64,000 nt of DNA, from assembly GCF_900220985.1 (NCBI RefSeq), contig NZ_OCPC01000003.1:124001-188000 (forward strand), written 5' to 3'. Both the position numbers and the translations under genes were made by a program. The notes below the pieces were generated by a model. It ran no database searches and was not told the origin of the DNA. It worked only from the letters and a program-made list of their open reading frames with translations. Below, piece by piece: positions 28,991 to 39,659 of this stretch; within the stretch, counting starts at the first letter, position 1; each line of letters begins with the position of its first letter. This stretch comes from Parahoeflea halophila (GTDB taxonomy: Bacteria > Pseudomonadota > Alphaproteobacteria > Rhizobiales > Rhizobiaceae).

Positions 28991-31229
28991 ACTTGCCCGA
29001 GCGCGGGAAGCCTTTCGGGACCAGGCGGCCGGCTTGGGCGCGGTCGGCGATCCACTCGATCAGGTCTTCCTTCTTGCGGCTATGGGTGCGCCCGGCACTG
29101 TCTTCCCAGCTCAGCCCCTCCTCCATCGCAAAGCACCTTACATCGGACACGCCACCATCCTTGTAGCGCTGCAGGCGAACACCCTTGCCGCGGCTCATTT
29201 CCGGCAGCTGCTCAAGCGGGAAGATCAGCATCTTGCGGTTTTCACCGATGACGGCCACGTGGTCGCCGGTCACAGGCACGCAAAGCCGCATTTCCTGCGG
29301 CAGGCTGACATTCATGATCTGCTTTCCCTTGCGGGTGTTGGCAACCATGTCGCTCTCGGCCACGATGAAACCGTTGCCGGCGGTCGATGCGACCAGCAGC
29401 TTGCGCGCAGGATCATGAACGAAGGCTGTAAGCACTGCCTGGTCATTGTCCATGTCGACGATAATCCTGAGCGGCTCGCCATGACCACGGCCACCGGGCA
29501 GCTTGTCGGCGCCGAGCGTGTAGGCCTTTCCGCCGGTGGTAACAATCACCAGCTTGTCAGTGGTGTGGGCATGGAAGGCGACCTTGAGCTGGTCGCCGTC
29601 CTTGAACTGCAGGCCTGCGAAATCGGCCATGTGGCCCTTCATCGCCCGAATCCAGCCCTTCTCGGAAATCACCACCGAGATCGGTTCTTTCTCGATCATC
29701 GCCTGTTCGATGGCGGCAAGATCGGCGACCGGGGCTTCGGCGAAGCGGGTGCGGCGCGCGCCGAGCTCGGTTTCCTTCGAGAAGGTCTTGCGGACCTTGC
29801 CGATTTCCCAGGCCACGGTCTGCCATTGCTTGGAATCGGAGGCGAGCAAGGCCTCGATCTCCGCCTTCTCCTCGGTAAGACCGTCGAACTCCTTGCGGAT
29901 TTCCAGCTCTTCGAGCTTACGCAGCGAGCGCAGGCGCATGTTGAGGATGGCCTCGGCCTGAACGTCGGTCAGTTCAAAGGCCTTCATCAATTCGAGCTTG
30001 GGCTCGTCCTCCTCGCGGATGATGCGGATCACCTCGTCGAGATTGAGATAGGCGATGAGGAAACCGGAGAGTAACTCCAGCCGGCGTTCGATCGCTGCCA
30101 ACCGGTAACGTGAACGGCGCTGCAACACCTCGCGCCGGTGGGCCAGCCATTCCGACAGAACCTCGACCAGGTTCATCACCTTTGGCACCTTGCCCATCGA
30201 CAGGACGTTGAGGTTGAGCGGAATGCGGTTTTCCAGATCGGACAGCCTGAACAGCGATTCCATCAGCAGGTTTGGGTCTACCGTGCGGCTCTTGGGAGTG
30301 AGAACCAGGCGGACGTCTTCCGCAGATTCATCACGGATGTCGTCGAGCAGCGGCAGCCGGCGCGCGATCAGCAGTTCGGCGATCTTCTCGATCAGCCGCG
30401 ATTTCTGCACCTGGTAGGGTATCTCGGTAACGACGATCTGATAGCCGCCGCGGCCGGTGTCCTCGACCTCCCACTTGGCCCGAACCCTAAATCCGCCACG
30501 GCCGGTGCTGTAAGCCTCGAGCATGGATACGCGGCTGTCGATAATGACACCGCCGGTTGGGAAATCCGGTCCTTCGACGTATTGCAGCAGATCCTCGACG
30601 GTGGCACCGGGCTTGCGGATCAGCGCCAGGGCCGCATCACAGAGTTCTGCGGCATTGTGCGGCGGGATCGAGGTGGCCATGCCGACGGCGATGCCGGTGG
30701 CGCCATTGGCCAGAAGATTGGGGAAGGCGCCGGGGAGGACGACCGGTTCGCTGTTCTCCTCGTCATAGGTATCGCGGAAATCGACCGCGTCCTCGTTGAT
30801 GCCTTCGATCAGCAGTTCCGCGACCGCGGTCATCTTGGACTCGGTGTAGCGCATCGCAGCGGCGCTATCGCCGTCGATGTTGCCGAAATTGCCCTGCCCG
30901 TTGGCCAGCGGATAGCGCACGGCAAAACTCTGTGCCAGCCGCACCAAGGCGTCGTAGATCGACTGGTCGCCGTGCGGATGGAAGTTACCCATCACCTCAC
31001 CGACGATCTTGGCGGACTTCTTGAAGGAGCCGGCTGACCGCAGCCCCATCTCGTTCATCGCGTAGACGATCCGGCGATGCACCGGCTTCATGCCGTCGCG
31101 CACATCGGGCAAGGCGCGGTGCATGATGGTTGACAGCGCATAGGCGAGATAGCGCTCTTCGAGCGCTTTTTTCAGGTCGATGCCCTGAATGTCATCGCCG
31201 CCGCCGGGCGGTACCAAGCTTTTTCCCAT
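28983..31229 (-). CDS. parC: DNA topoisomerase IV subunit A
   Basis: ParC cuts and passes DNA to decatenate daughter chromosomes, working with ParE. The 748-residue protein begins the winged-helix domain at about residue 25 ([21 protein letters not shown]), carries the quinolone-determining stretch ([15 protein letters not shown], near residue 85), and has the catalytic tyrosine in [10 protein letters not shown] near residue 127. The C-terminal beta-pinwheel is present ([21 protein letters not shown]). The canonical GyrA-box heptapeptide is not seen, supporting ParC over GyrA. ATG 31229. Its stop overlaps the DUF3750 gene by 8 bases. Confidence 0.95.
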   Translation of the reverse strand: MGKSLVPPGGGDDIQGIDLKKALEERYLAYALSTIMHRALPDVRDGMKPVHRRIVYAMNEMGLRSAGSFKKSAKIVGEVMGNFHPHGDQSIYDALVRLAQSFAVRYPLANGQGNFGNIDGDSAAAMRYTESKMTAVAELLIEGINEDAVDFRDTYDEENSEPVVLPGAFPNLLANGATGIAVGMATSIPPHNAAELCDAALALIRKPGATVEDLLQYVEGPDFPTGGVIIDSRVSMLEAYSTGRGGFRVRAKWEVEDTGRGGYQIVVTEIPYQVQKSRLIEKIAELLIARRLPLLDDIRDESAEDVRLVLTPKSRTVDPNLLMESLFRLSDLENRIPLNLNVLSMGKVPKVMNLVEVLSEWLAHRREVLQRRSRYRLAAIERRLELLSGFLIAYLNLDEVIRIIREEDEPKLELMKAFELTDVQAEAILNMRLRSLRKLEELEIRKEFDGLTEEKAEIEALLASDSKQWQTVAWEIGKVRKTFSKETELGARRTRFAEAPVADLAAIEQAMIEKEPISVVISEKGWIRAMKGHMADFAGLQFKDGDQLKVAFHAHTTDKLVIVTTGGKAYTLGADKLPGGRGHGEPLRIIVDMDNDQAVLTAFVHDPARKLLVASTAGNGFIVAESDMVANTRKGKQIMNVSLPQEMRLCVPVTGDHVAVIGENRKMLIFPLEQLPEMSRGKGVRLQRYKDGGVSDVRCFAMEEGLSWEDSAGRTHSRKKEDLIEWIADRAQAGRLVPKGFPRSGKFS

Positions 31230-31386
31230 GGGCCGGAGTTAAAGGAAGCGGTGATTCGGGGCAAGGGGTGTGGGCCCGCCCGCAAAGATGCAAGTGTTTT
31301 TCTGCTTTATCGAGCACTTAGCGACCTCTTGGCGGCTCTCGATGCCGTCACAAATCCGTGCGCCAGAAAATTTATTTTCAACGCCA

Positions 31387-31413
31387 TGTCGAAACTGGAT
31401 CGGCGTGTTCGTC
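31387..31413 (+). promoter_or_regulatory. candidate ECF42-type promoter (TGTCGA, 17-base spacer, CGTC)
   Basis: TGTCGA at 31387-31392 and CGTC at 31410-31413 are 17 bases apart, 63 bases before the yciI ATG. As I recall, ECF42 sigma factors use TGTCGA at -35 and CGA/TC at -10, and commonly drive their own yciI-sigma operon. The match to a sigma factor encoded 400 bases away is the main support. Confidence 0.6.
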
Positions 31414-31475
31414 CCTCTGACGTAAACTCGGGCTCGAACCGACCCCGGATCACACTGGATAAAGGAAAAACAACC

Positions 31476-31826
31476 ATGAAGTATCTTGCACTCATCTACG
31501 CAGCCCCGGGAGCCGGTCCGGATTACGGCACGCCGGAATTCGGCCCCTACATGGACGGATACCGCAAGGCGACCGAAACCTATAAGCGCGATGGCGTCAT
31601 GCTTGCCGGCGAAGCGCTGCAGGAAACCTCGACGGCGACGACCGTGCGGGTGCGCAACGGCAAGACGGAAACCATGGACGGGCCGTTTGCCGAAACCAAG
31701 GAACAGCTCGGCGGTTTCTACATGTTCGACTGCGCCAATCTCGACGAGGCGATCAAATATGCAGCGATGATCCCGACAGCCGAGCATGGATCGGTGGAAG
31801 TCCGGCCGATCATGGACATCGAATAG
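31476..31826 (+). CDS. YciI-like DGPF-domain protein
   Basis: A 116-residue protein of the YCII/DGPF family (dimeric ferredoxin-like fold). It starts MKYLALIYAAP and carries the eponymous motif DGPFAETKEQLGGFYMFDC at about residues 68-86; the C-terminal AEHGSVEVRPI is also typical. The biochemical role of DGPF proteins is unknown. They are widely encoded beside ECF42 sigma factors, exactly as here: the sigma gene starts 4 bases after this stop. ATG 31476 has AAAGGA nine bases upstream; the longer frame back to 31251 is not coding. Confidence 0.93.
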   Translation: MKYLALIYAAPGAGPDYGTPEFGPYMDGYRKATETYKRDGVMLAGEALQETSTATTVRVRNGKTETMDGPFAETKEQLGGFYMFDCANLDEAIKYAAMIPTAEHGSVEVRPIMDIE

Positions 31827-31830
31827 CCGC

Positions 31831-33135
31831 ATGGCATCGGAGTGCTCCAGGCACGATAGCAGCGCGCGCAAGGCCCTCGAGGCGCTTGCGCGTGCCGACA
31901 CCGGGCGCCTGCTTGGTGCGCTGCTGCGCGATGTCCGCGATTTTCAGCTGGCCGAAGACTGTCTTCAGGATGCGATGGAATCAGCAATGGCGCACTGGTC
32001 CCGCAACGGGCTGCCCGGCGCGCCTGCAGGTTGGGTGCTGCAGACGGCGCGCAGGAAGGCCATTGACCGGTTCAGGCGCACGCGCAACTTCGAGCGCAAG
32101 GCCGAGGAATACGGCCGGCTTATCGAGCTTGACCAGCAGGCAGTCGACAGTGACGAACCGCCGGCAATTCCCGACGAACGGCTGCGCCTGATCTTCACCT
32201 GCTGCCATCCGGCGCTTGACCGAAAGACCTGCGTCGCCCTGACCTTGCGCACCTTGTGCGGGCTGACGACAAGGGAGATCGCCCGCGCCTTTGTCGACAC
32301 GCCGGAAACCATGGGGCAACGGCTGGTCCGAGCGCGCCACAAGATCACCAAGGCAGGAATTCCCTTCGAGATTCCCGAACCGGAGGACTGGACAGAACGG
32401 CTCAATTCAGTGCTGTCGGTGATCTACCTGATCTTCAACGAAGGCTATTCGGCAACCGAGGGTACGGAGCTGCTGCGTCAGGATCTGTGCCTTGAAGCAA
32501 TCCGGCTGGGGCGGTTGATGCTGGAACTTGTTTCCGGCAACGCGGAATGCGAGGGATTGCTGGCGCTGATGCTGCTCAACCATGCCCGCGCCGCGGCAAG
32601 ACTTGACGAAGACGGCCGTATGGTGCCGCTCGATCAGCAGAACCGAGGCCTGTGGCACCGGGAAAAAATCGAGGAAGGCAGCCGGATCCTCGACCGGGCG
32701 CTTGAACGCGGACACCCTGGCCTGTTTCAATCGCAGGCGGCCATCAGCGCGCTCCATGCCCAGGCCGCCAGCCACGCGGAAACGGACTGGCAGCAAATCG
32801 TGCTGCTCTACGAATCGATGCACAGGCTGGCAGACAACCCGGTCTACCTGCTCAACCGCGCCGTTGCGCTGTCCTATGCCCGCAGCGCGGATCAGGCGCT
32901 GGATGCTCTGGCCATGATCTCATCCGCACTTGACGGCTACCAGCCGTTTCATGCGGCAAAGGCGGATTTGCAGCGCCGCACCGGCCGGCACGAGGCGGCA
33001 AGGCAAAGCTACCGGCGGGCAATCGAGCTCAGCGGCAACGACAGCGAGAGGCAGTTTCTTGCGAGCCGGATCGCGGCCCTGGATCAGGCGGCCGAAATAG
33101 CTCCAGCGGCCTCACCCGCACCACAAAGCTGTTGA
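31831..33135 (+). CDS. ECF42-type RNA polymerase sigma factor with C-terminal TPR-like extension
   Basis: A 434-residue ECF sigma factor. Region 2 lies at about residues 25-85 (DFQLAEDCLQDAMESA, WVLQTARRKAIDRFRR) and region 4 near 125-175 (VALTLRTLCGLTTREIARAF). A long C-terminal extension follows (NEGYSATEGTELLRQDL, LALMLLNHARAAARLDEDG, VPLDQQNRGLW) ending in TPR-like helices. This extension and the upstream DGPF gene define the ECF42 group, which has no anti-sigma factor and depends on its own C-terminal domain. ATG 31831 has no strong ribosome site and is 4 bases past yciI, so translation is probably coupled. Confidence 0.92.
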   Translation: MASECSRHDSSARKALEALARADTGRLLGALLRDVRDFQLAEDCLQDAMESAMAHWSRNGLPGAPAGWVLQTARRKAIDRFRRTRNFERKAEEYGRLIELDQQAVDSDEPPAIPDERLRLIFTCCHPALDRKTCVALTLRTLCGLTTREIARAFVDTPETMGQRLVRARHKITKAGIPFEIPEPEDWTERLNSVLSVIYLIFNEGYSATEGTELLRQDLCLEAIRLGRLMLELVSGNAECEGLLALMLLNHARAAARLDEDGRMVPLDQQNRGLWHREKIEEGSRILDRALERGHPGLFQSQAAISALHAQAASHAETDWQQIVLLYESMHRLADNPVYLLNRAVALSYARSADQALDALAMISSALDGYQPFHAAKADLQRRTGRHEAARQSYRRAIELSGNDSERQFLASRIAALDQAAEIAPAASPAPQSC

Positions 33136-33227
33136 CGATGACAGGATACGCGGCGGCCGCTAGGATGGGTGGCGTGTTACTTTCAGGATGCTGCCCTGGT
33201 CGGCATCGCCAGCAAAAGGAAGATCCG

Positions 33228-34433
33228 ATGACGTTTCCCTATTCTCCCTCACGGATGCTTTGCGCATCTGCGTTTGTCGTAGCCTTTTCGGGCTTTACGG
33301 TTCCCGCCCTTGCGCTCGATGCGGATGATTTTGCCACCAAGCTTGCGGCGATCTCCAGCCAGAGCGGAACCAGTCTAAGTTTTTCTGCTGTCGAGCCCGA
33401 TGGCAGCACGATTGTACTTAAATCAGTGCGGGTGCAGGCTCCGGGACAAGCACCCTTCAATGCCGGAGACATCACCTTCTATGGCGTCGAGGAAGTCAAT
33501 GACGGCAGCTATCACGCCGACCAGGCGCTGTTTGAAGACATCCAAATTGTGGACGGCCCAACCAAGGTGTCAATAACCGGCATACAAATGTCCAATCTCA
33601 AGATCCCGCCGGTCAAGCAGGTCTACGATCCGGCTGACAACATCGGTTTCTTCCAGAGTATTTCAACCGGCCAGATCAATTTCGAACATGAAGGCGATAA
33701 AGTTTTTTCATTAGGGGGAACCAAAGTAAATTTGGACAGCGGAGATGACGGCAACCGGGTGGATATCAAGATGTCCGGTTCGGACCTGTGGATTGATCTT
33801 GACCGGCTTGATGATGCGAAAGCTCGCCAGGGGCTCGCCGAACTCGGCTACCAGACACTGACTGGCGACATCAGCGTTGACGGCATGTGGCAAATGGATA
33901 CCGGCATCTTAAACGTGACCGAAATGTTCTCCCTGGATGATGTCGGCAGCCTCTCCTTAAGCATGCAGGTATCGGGCTATACGCGCGAGCTGGTCGAGGC
34001 CATGCAGCAGGCACAGAAGGCTGCAGCCGAGAATCCGGACAAGAAGGCGGCCGAACAGGCGCTCGGCCTGTCGATGCTGGGCCTGATGCAGCAATTGAGC
34101 TTCAACTCAGCGGCCATCCGGTTCGAGGATGCCTCGGTCACGGAACGGGCGCTGGCGTTCGCAGGCAAGCAGCAGGGTGTTTCGGGCGACCAGATGCGGA
34201 TGGCGCTGAAGGGCATGCTGCCGCTGATGCTCGGCCAAATCGGCATTCCGGAGTTGCAGAAGCAGATCGCCGCCGCTGCGAACGTCTATCTCGACAATCC
34301 GCAAAACATCACGATTACGGCAAAACCGGAATCACCGGTCGCACTGCCTGTGATCATGGGTGCAGGCATGGGCGATCCGAAATCGCTGGTCGATCTGCTC
34401 AATGTCGAGGTCAGCGCCAACACATCCGATTGA
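33228..34433 (+). CDS. secreted protein of unknown function
   Basis: I do not recognise this 401-residue protein. It has a signal peptide (residues 1-28, MLCASAFVVAFSGFTVPALA, cleavage likely after ALA). The mature part is acidic and rich in beta-like sequence, containing paired motifs such as GDITFYGVEEVNDGSYHADQ and GTKVNLDSGDDGNRVDI, with an Ala/Gln helix near 285-315 (AMQQAQKAAAENPDKKAAEQ). It is probably periplasmic. ATG 33228 follows AGGAAG at good spacing; the frame upstream overlaps the sigma factor end. It follows the sigma gene by 92 bases but has no visible ECF42 promoter of its own, so co-regulation is unproven. Confidence 0.8.
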   Translation: MTFPYSPSRMLCASAFVVAFSGFTVPALALDADDFATKLAAISSQSGTSLSFSAVEPDGSTIVLKSVRVQAPGQAPFNAGDITFYGVEEVNDGSYHADQALFEDIQIVDGPTKVSITGIQMSNLKIPPVKQVYDPADNIGFFQSISTGQINFEHEGDKVFSLGGTKVNLDSGDDGNRVDIKMSGSDLWIDLDRLDDAKARQGLAELGYQTLTGDISVDGMWQMDTGILNVTEMFSLDDVGSLSLSMQVSGYTRELVEAMQQAQKAAAENPDKKAAEQALGLSMLGLMQQLSFNSAAIRFEDASVTERALAFAGKQQGVSGDQMRMALKGMLPLMLGQIGIPELQKQIAAAANVYLDNPQNITITAKPESPVALPVIMGAGMGDPKSLVDLLNVEVSANTSD

Positions 34434-34528
34434 GATCTGCTACCAGCGATCGGATCGCCGAACGGGGAAGTTTAAGGCTTGCTCGTTCCCACTGCCGCCC
34501 GCTCCTGCACAGAGTGGTGGCGAAGAAA

Positions 34529-34559
34529 AAGCCCGGGAAACAGAAGTTTGCCCGGGCTT
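34529..34559. terminator. intrinsic terminator between the secreted protein gene and aspS
   Basis: Nine-bp perfect arms (34529-34537 and 34551-34559) around a 13-base loop are followed on the minus strand by TTTTT, fitting termination of aspS; the plus side has only TTG after the stem. Confidence 0.8.
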
Positions 34560-34585
34560 GTTGATGAGTTGAGTCTGCTGGCGGC

Positions 34586-36373
34586 CTATTCGGCCTTTGG
34601 CGGAATGGCGCGCAGGGACAGCTCGCGCATCTGCGCCGGAGAGGCAGGGCTTGGCGCGCCCATCAGCAGATCCTGGGCCTGCTGGTTCATCGGGAACAGC
34701 GCCACTTCACGCAGGTTCTTGGCGCCGACGATCAGCATGATCACCCGGTCGACGCCAGCGGCCATGCCGCCATGCGGCGGTGCACCGTACTGGAAGGCGC
34801 GGTAGAGACCGCCGAAGCGCTCTTCGACATCGGCCTGGCTGAGACCGACTTTCTCGAACGCCTTGACCATCAGCTCTGGCGACTGGTTACGTATCGAGCC
34901 GGATGCAATCTCGAAACCGTTGCAGACGAGATCGTACTGGTAGGCCTTCAGCGTCAGTGGATCCTGGCTGTCCAGCGCTTCCATGCCGCCCTGGGGCATG
35001 GAGAACGGGTTGTGGGCGAATTCCACCTTCTTGGCGTCTTCGTCCCATTCGTAGAACGGGAAGTCGACGATCCAGCAGAGCTCGAAGCGGTTCTCGTCGA
35101 CCAGTTTGAGTTCCTCGCCGGCGCGGGTGCGGGCGTCGCCGGCAAACTTGGCAAACTTGGCCGGGTCGCCGGCGGCGAAGAAACAGGCGTCACCGTCTTC
35201 AAGGCCCATCTGGGCGCGGATCGCTTCGGTGCGTTCCGGGCCGATGTTCTTGGCAATCGGTCCGGCACCTTCGAGAACATCACCTTCCTTGCGCCAGAAG
35301 ATATAGCCAAGCCCCGGCTGGCCCTGGCTCTGGGCCCAGGAATTCATCCGGTCGCAGAACGCGCGGGAGCCGCCGGACTTGGCCGGGATCGCCCAGACCT
35401 CGACCTTCGGGTTATTGGCGATCATGCCGGCAAAAACCTTGAAGCCGGAGCCTGCGAAATGCTCGGTGACGGCCTGCATCTCGATCGGGTTTCTGAGATC
35501 CGGCTTGTCGGAACCATATTTGCGGATCGCCTCGTCATAGGGAATGCGCGGGAACTTCTGGGTAACCGGCTTGCCTTCGGCGAATTCCTCGAACACGCCG
35601 CGCATCACCGGCTCCATCGTGTCCCAGACATCCTCCTGGGTGACGAAGCTCATCTCGAGGTCGAGCTGGTAGAACTCGCCCGGCAGACGGTCGGCGCGTG
35701 GGTCCTCGTCCCTGAAGCAGGGCGCGATCTGGAAGTAGCGGTCGAAGCCCGCCACCATCAAGAGCTGCTTGTACTGCTGCGGCGCCTGCGGCAGGGCATA
35801 GAACTGTCCGGGATGAATGCGGCTCGGGACCAGGAAGTCGCGCGCGCCTTCGGGCGAGGATGCGGTGAGGATCGGAGTCGCATATTCCGCAAAACCGATA
35901 TCCGACATCCGCTTGCGCATATCGGCGATCACCTTGGTGCGGGTGACGATGTTCTTGTGCAGGGTCTCGCGGCGCAGATCGAGAAAGCGGTACTTGAGGC
36001 GTACGTCTTCGGGATATTCCGGCTCGCCGAAGACCGGCAGCGGCAGCTCCTTGGCCGCGGACAGGATTTCGATCTCCTTAGCGAAGACCTCGATCTCGCC
36101 GGTACCGAGATTTGGGTTGATGGTGTCGGCCATGCGCTCCTTGACCACGCCGTCGACCCGGATCACCCACTCGCCACGCACCTTTTCGGCGGCCTTAAAG
36201 GCCGGCGAATCGGGGTCGGCGACCACCTGGGTCAGGCCGTAATGGTCGCGCAGATCGATGAACAGCACGCCGCCATGATCGCGCACGCGGTGCACCCAGC
36301 CCGACAGGCGGACATTGGCGCCGGTGTCGCTTTTTCGCAGAGCGGCGCAGGTGTGGGAACGGTAGGGATGCAT
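34586..36373 (-). CDS. aspS: aspartyl-tRNA synthetase
   Basis: Charges tRNA-Asp (in many alphaproteobacteria also tRNA-Asn, when the GatCAB route is used). The 595-residue bacterial-type enzyme opens with [16 protein letters not shown], has the anticodon-binding OB fold ([20 protein letters not shown]), class II motif 2 ([11 protein letters not shown]), and motif 3 ([14 protein letters not shown]). The GAD insertion domain is present between residues 290 and 430. ATG 36373 follows GAGGATATGCC. Its upstream 255-base gap separates it from a divergent MFS gene and holds both promoters; no other feature is seen there. Confidence 0.97.
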   Translation of the reverse strand: MHPYRSHTCAALRKSDTGANVRLSGWVHRVRDHGGVLFIDLRDHYGLTQVVADPDSPAFKAAEKVRGEWVIRVDGVVKERMADTINPNLGTGEIEVFAKEIEILSAAKELPLPVFGEPEYPEDVRLKYRFLDLRRETLHKNIVTRTKVIADMRKRMSDIGFAEYATPILTASSPEGARDFLVPSRIHPGQFYALPQAPQQYKQLLMVAGFDRYFQIAPCFRDEDPRADRLPGEFYQLDLEMSFVTQEDVWDTMEPVMRGVFEEFAEGKPVTQKFPRIPYDEAIRKYGSDKPDLRNPIEMQAVTEHFAGSGFKVFAGMIANNPKVEVWAIPAKSGGSRAFCDRMNSWAQSQGQPGLGYIFWRKEGDVLEGAGPIAKNIGPERTEAIRAQMGLEDGDACFFAAGDPAKFAKFAGDARTRAGEELKLVDENRFELCWIVDFPFYEWDEDAKKVEFAHNPFSMPQGGMEALDSQDPLTLKAYQYDLVCNGFEIASGSIRNQSPELMVKAFEKVGLSQADVEERFGGLYRAFQYGAPPHGGMAAGVDRVIMLIVGAKNLREVALFPMNQQAQDLLMGAPSPASPAQMRELSLRAIPPKAE

Positions 36374-36628
36374 GGCATATCCTCGATGGCTTGGACCAAT
36401 GGGTGGAATCGGCGGATCGGCAGGTTGCGAGACGGGCTCGCATCGCCACCTCGGCGCACGGTAAAAATCGCGCGGAAAAGCGCATGACCCACCCGGTTTG
36501 TCAAGGTGAAAGGCCGCTTTGCTGCCGCCCTGGCGCTGACCGGCTGTCCGATGTCGGGATTTCGTGGCGACGGATCAGCGTTTTCGATGTAGGACTGGAC
36601 GAACTGATTTTCTCATTTTCGGCATTTC

Positions 36629-37912
36629 ATGCAATCGCTTCGCCCGTTGATCCCGCTCTTGACCACCGCCGGCATTCTGCTGGCGGGCAACGGCCTGCAG
36701 GGAACGCTGGTCAGCCTGCGCGGCTCGGCGGAAGGGTTTTCGCCCACCGTCATCGGCCTTGCCGGTGCGGGCTATTATTTCGGCTTCATCATCGGCTGCT
36801 GGATGACGCCATGGTTGCTCAGGACCACCGGCCACATCAGGGCGTTTGCGACAATGGCTGCTGTTGCGGCCTGCGCCTCGATGGCGCTGGTGATGGTGAT
36901 CGATCCCTTCTTCTGGTTCCTGATGCGGCTTGTTACCGGCGTCTGCTGTGCCTCGCTGTTTGCCAATGTGGAAAGCTGGATCAACGCGCAGATCACCAAT
37001 TCCAACCGCGCCCGTACGCTCGGGATCTACCGCTTTGTCGACCTGGGGGCAGTCACCTTGTCACAGTATCTGTTGCCGATCTTCGGCATTGGGGGCTTCG
37101 AGATCTTCGCGGTGATGACCATGCTGATGATCCTGTCAGTGGTGCCGGTGTCGCTTGCCGACCGCTCCAACCCTGCCCCGCCTGCCCCGTTCTCCTTCAG
37201 CCCGAAACGGCTGTGGCAGGTCTCGCCGCTGGCCTCGGCCGGTGCCATCACGGTGGGGCTGACAACAGCTTCGTTCCGGTCCGTCGGCCCGCTATACGCC
37301 GAGGGCCTCGGGCTGCAGGTGGGCGATATCGCCTCGTTCATGAGTGCCGGGATTGTTGGCGGCATCGTGCTGCAATATCCCCTGGGCTATCTGTCCGACA
37401 TCATCAGCCGGCGCTCGGTGCTTTTGATGGCGACCACCGGCTCGACGCTCTGCGGGCTGTTCATGGTGTGGTTTGCCGGCTCCAGCGTGGCGCTGAACCT
37501 GATCGGAATCTTCTTGTGGGGCGCATTCACGATGCCGCTCTACTCGCTCTCGGCGGCGCACGCAAACGACAAGGCGAAGGCCGGTGAATATGTGCAGATC
37601 GCATCGGGACTGATGTTCTTCTGGGCGATCGGCGCCTCGATCGGGCCGCTGCTGTCGGCAATGCTGGTCGACTGGCAGGGACCGGTGGCGTTTTTCACCT
37701 TCGTCGGCGCCATGCACGGAGCCTTCGTTGTCTATACCGTCATGCGGATCATTCTGGGGGCACCCGACGAGCCCGATCGCGGCCGCTTCGCCGGTCTGCT
37801 GCGCACCTCGCCGGTTTTTGCCCGCATGGCTGCACAGGCGGTCGACCGGGATGCGCAACCTCCAAAGAAAGAGATGCACGGGGGAGAAGACAAACCAGAG
37901 AATTCCCGCTAA
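36629..37912 (+). CDS. YcaD-type MFS transporter
   Basis: A 427-residue MFS carrier with about 12 helices. The N-terminal part (LRPLIPLLTTAGILLAGNGLQGTL), the NVESWINAQ segment near residue 115 and LQYPLGYLSDIISRRSVL are characteristic of the YcaD branch. The substrate is unknown. The C-terminal 40 residues are hydrophilic and probably cytoplasmic. ATG 36629 is used although its ribosome site is poor. Its stop abuts the rnd start (TAAATG), so the two genes are coupled. Confidence 0.86.
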   Translation: MQSLRPLIPLLTTAGILLAGNGLQGTLVSLRGSAEGFSPTVIGLAGAGYYFGFIIGCWMTPWLLRTTGHIRAFATMAAVAACASMALVMVIDPFFWFLMRLVTGVCCASLFANVESWINAQITNSNRARTLGIYRFVDLGAVTLSQYLLPIFGIGGFEIFAVMTMLMILSVVPVSLADRSNPAPPAPFSFSPKRLWQVSPLASAGAITVGLTTASFRSVGPLYAEGLGLQVGDIASFMSAGIVGGIVLQYPLGYLSDIISRRSVLLMATTGSTLCGLFMVWFAGSSVALNLIGIFLWGAFTMPLYSLSAAHANDKAKAGEYVQIASGLMFFWAIGASIGPLLSAMLVDWQGPVAFFTFVGAMHGAFVVYTVMRIILGAPDEPDRGRFAGLLRTSPVFARMAAQAVDRDAQPPKKEMHGGEDKPENSR

Positions 37913-39073
37913 ATGCCACGCATGGACATGATAAAAACGACCGAGGCGCTTGCCGCCTTTTGCGCCCGCCTTTCCAAACACGACTATGTCACCGTGGACA
38001 CCGAGTTCCTGCGTGAGACCACTTACTGGCCCGAGCTCTGCCTCATCCAGATGGCAGGGCCGGAGGATGAAGGGGTCGTTGACCCGTTGGCCAAAGGCAT
38101 TGATCTGACACCGTTTTTCGAGCTGATGGGCAACGCGTCAGTGGTCAAGGTGTTTCATGCCGCGCGTCAGGACATCGAGATCATTGTGAAGCTCGGAGAC
38201 CTCGTGCCGCACCCGCTTTTCGACACCCAGGTGGCGGCGATGGTGTGCGGTTTTGGCGAATCGATTTCCTACGACCAGCTGGTCTCGCGGATCACCGGCG
38301 CGCATATCGACAAGTCGTCCCGGTTCACCGACTGGAGCCGCCGGCCGCTTACCGAAAAGCAGCTTGATTATGCGCTTGCCGACGTAACCCACCTGCGCGA
38401 CGTCTATCACGAGCTGGTGGCGCGGCTCAACGCAGAAGGCCGCAGCCTCTGGGTTGCCGACGAAATGGCCGTGCTGGAAGCGCGCTCGACCTACGAGATC
38501 AACCCCGAAGACGCCTGGAAGCGGCTGAAAATGCGGGTCAAGAAACCAGTCGAGCTGTGTGTGCTGCAGCATGTCGCGGCATGGCGCGAACGCGAAGCCA
38601 AATCGCGCAATGTGCCGCGCGGCCGAGTGATCAAGGACGACGCAATCTATGAAATCGCCCAGCAGCAGCCCAGGGATGCAGAAGCGCTGTCGCGGCTGAG
38701 GACAATCCCGCGCGGCTGGGAGCGTTCGCAACAGGGTGCCACACTGGTGGAGATCGTCAACGAAGCACTTGAAACGCCAAAGGACAAGATGCCGCGGCTG
38801 CCACGGCAGAAACAGACGCCCGAAGGTGCCCAGGCCTCCATCGAGCTGTTGCGGGTGTTGCTCAAGCTCACGGTCGAGAAGGAAAACGTCGCCGCCAAGA
38901 TCATCGCCAATTCTGATGATCTCGAAGCCATCGCCGTGGCCGGCGACGACGCCGATGTGGCAGCACTTCAGGGCTGGCGCCGCGAGCTGTTCGGGGAGCG
39001 CGCGCTCAAGCTCATTCGCGGCGAACTGGCGCTGCGTTTCGCCAACAAGCGGGTCGAAGCGGTCGAGCTCTGA
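37913..39073 (+). CDS. rnd: ribonuclease D
   Basis: A 3'-5' exoribonuclease of the DEDDy class acting on tRNA precursors and other structured RNAs. The 386-residue protein has Exo I (VTVDTEFLRE), Exo II (VFHAARQDIEII) and Exo III (LDYALADVTHLRDVY), followed by an HRDC domain at about 210-290 (VLQHVAAWREREAKSRNVPRG). ATG 37913 touches the stop of the MFS gene; ATG 37928 (MIKTTEAL) would fit rhizobial homologues equally well. Confidence 0.95.
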   Translation: MPRMDMIKTTEALAAFCARLSKHDYVTVDTEFLRETTYWPELCLIQMAGPEDEGVVDPLAKGIDLTPFFELMGNASVVKVFHAARQDIEIIVKLGDLVPHPLFDTQVAAMVCGFGESISYDQLVSRITGAHIDKSSRFTDWSRRPLTEKQLDYALADVTHLRDVYHELVARLNAEGRSLWVADEMAVLEARSTYEINPEDAWKRLKMRVKKPVELCVLQHVAAWREREAKSRNVPRGRVIKDDAIYEIAQQQPRDAEALSRLRTIPRGWERSQQGATLVEIVNEALETPKDKMPRLPRQKQTPEGAQASIELLRVLLKLTVEKENVAAKIIANSDDLEAIAVAGDDADVAALQGWRRELFGERALKLIRGELALRFANKRVEAVEL

Positions 39074-39648
39074 TTGCCGGCCTCTCATGGCAGGTGGCTG
39101 AGTTCAGGCAAGGGCAGCGGCTGGCCTGCCGGTTTCCCGTCTGCAGTCGCACCCGAAAACGGGGCAGATCCGCGCGTTCCGCAAATCCCACCAAAGCCCA
39201 GCCGGAGCGGCGGTCCGCTTTCTCTCGCCGGTCGATGACCGCGCTTTCCGCCTGGCGCAATTCTTCTCAAGGCTTCGCGTCCCGGAGCGAGGTCACGTCC
39301 GGACGCCCGCTTGCCCAGCCCACTTAGCCTGCCGATCTACCCTGCCCACTGGGCCTGACCATCCTTTGTTGCCTTATTCACCCACTGCAAGGCAGTTGCC
39401 TGAACGGCGCTCCCCCAAAGCGAGCGGGCCCGCCCGTCTGCGCTGCAGAGACGGCGCGACCGGGCTTCTGCGGGATTGGAAGAGCAGAAAGGCACACACG
39501 CGCAAACACAACCGAGGCGACATTACCACTGGTTAATCTATTTATAGTTGCGCTTCGGCCAATCTACCGCCATGAATTGTATTCGTTAGGCACAGCTCCG
39601 GCCGCACTCACCCGATAACGCGACCGGGATCTTCAATCGCTACATCCA
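39074..39648. other. 575-base spacer without a recognisable gene
   Basis: I see no credible coding sequence. A 77-residue frame at 39094-39327 has no family features or ribosome site. The last part (39526-39590) is unusually A/T-rich for the window, with TTAATCTATTTATAG, and is a likely promoter region for the small-gene cassette that follows. Confidence 0.5.
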
Positions 39649-39659
39649 GGGAGAAGACA

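Noticed and set aside
39094-39327. 77-residue frame after rnd
   Set aside because: Low-complexity Arg/Ser composition, no ribosome site, no recognisable family.
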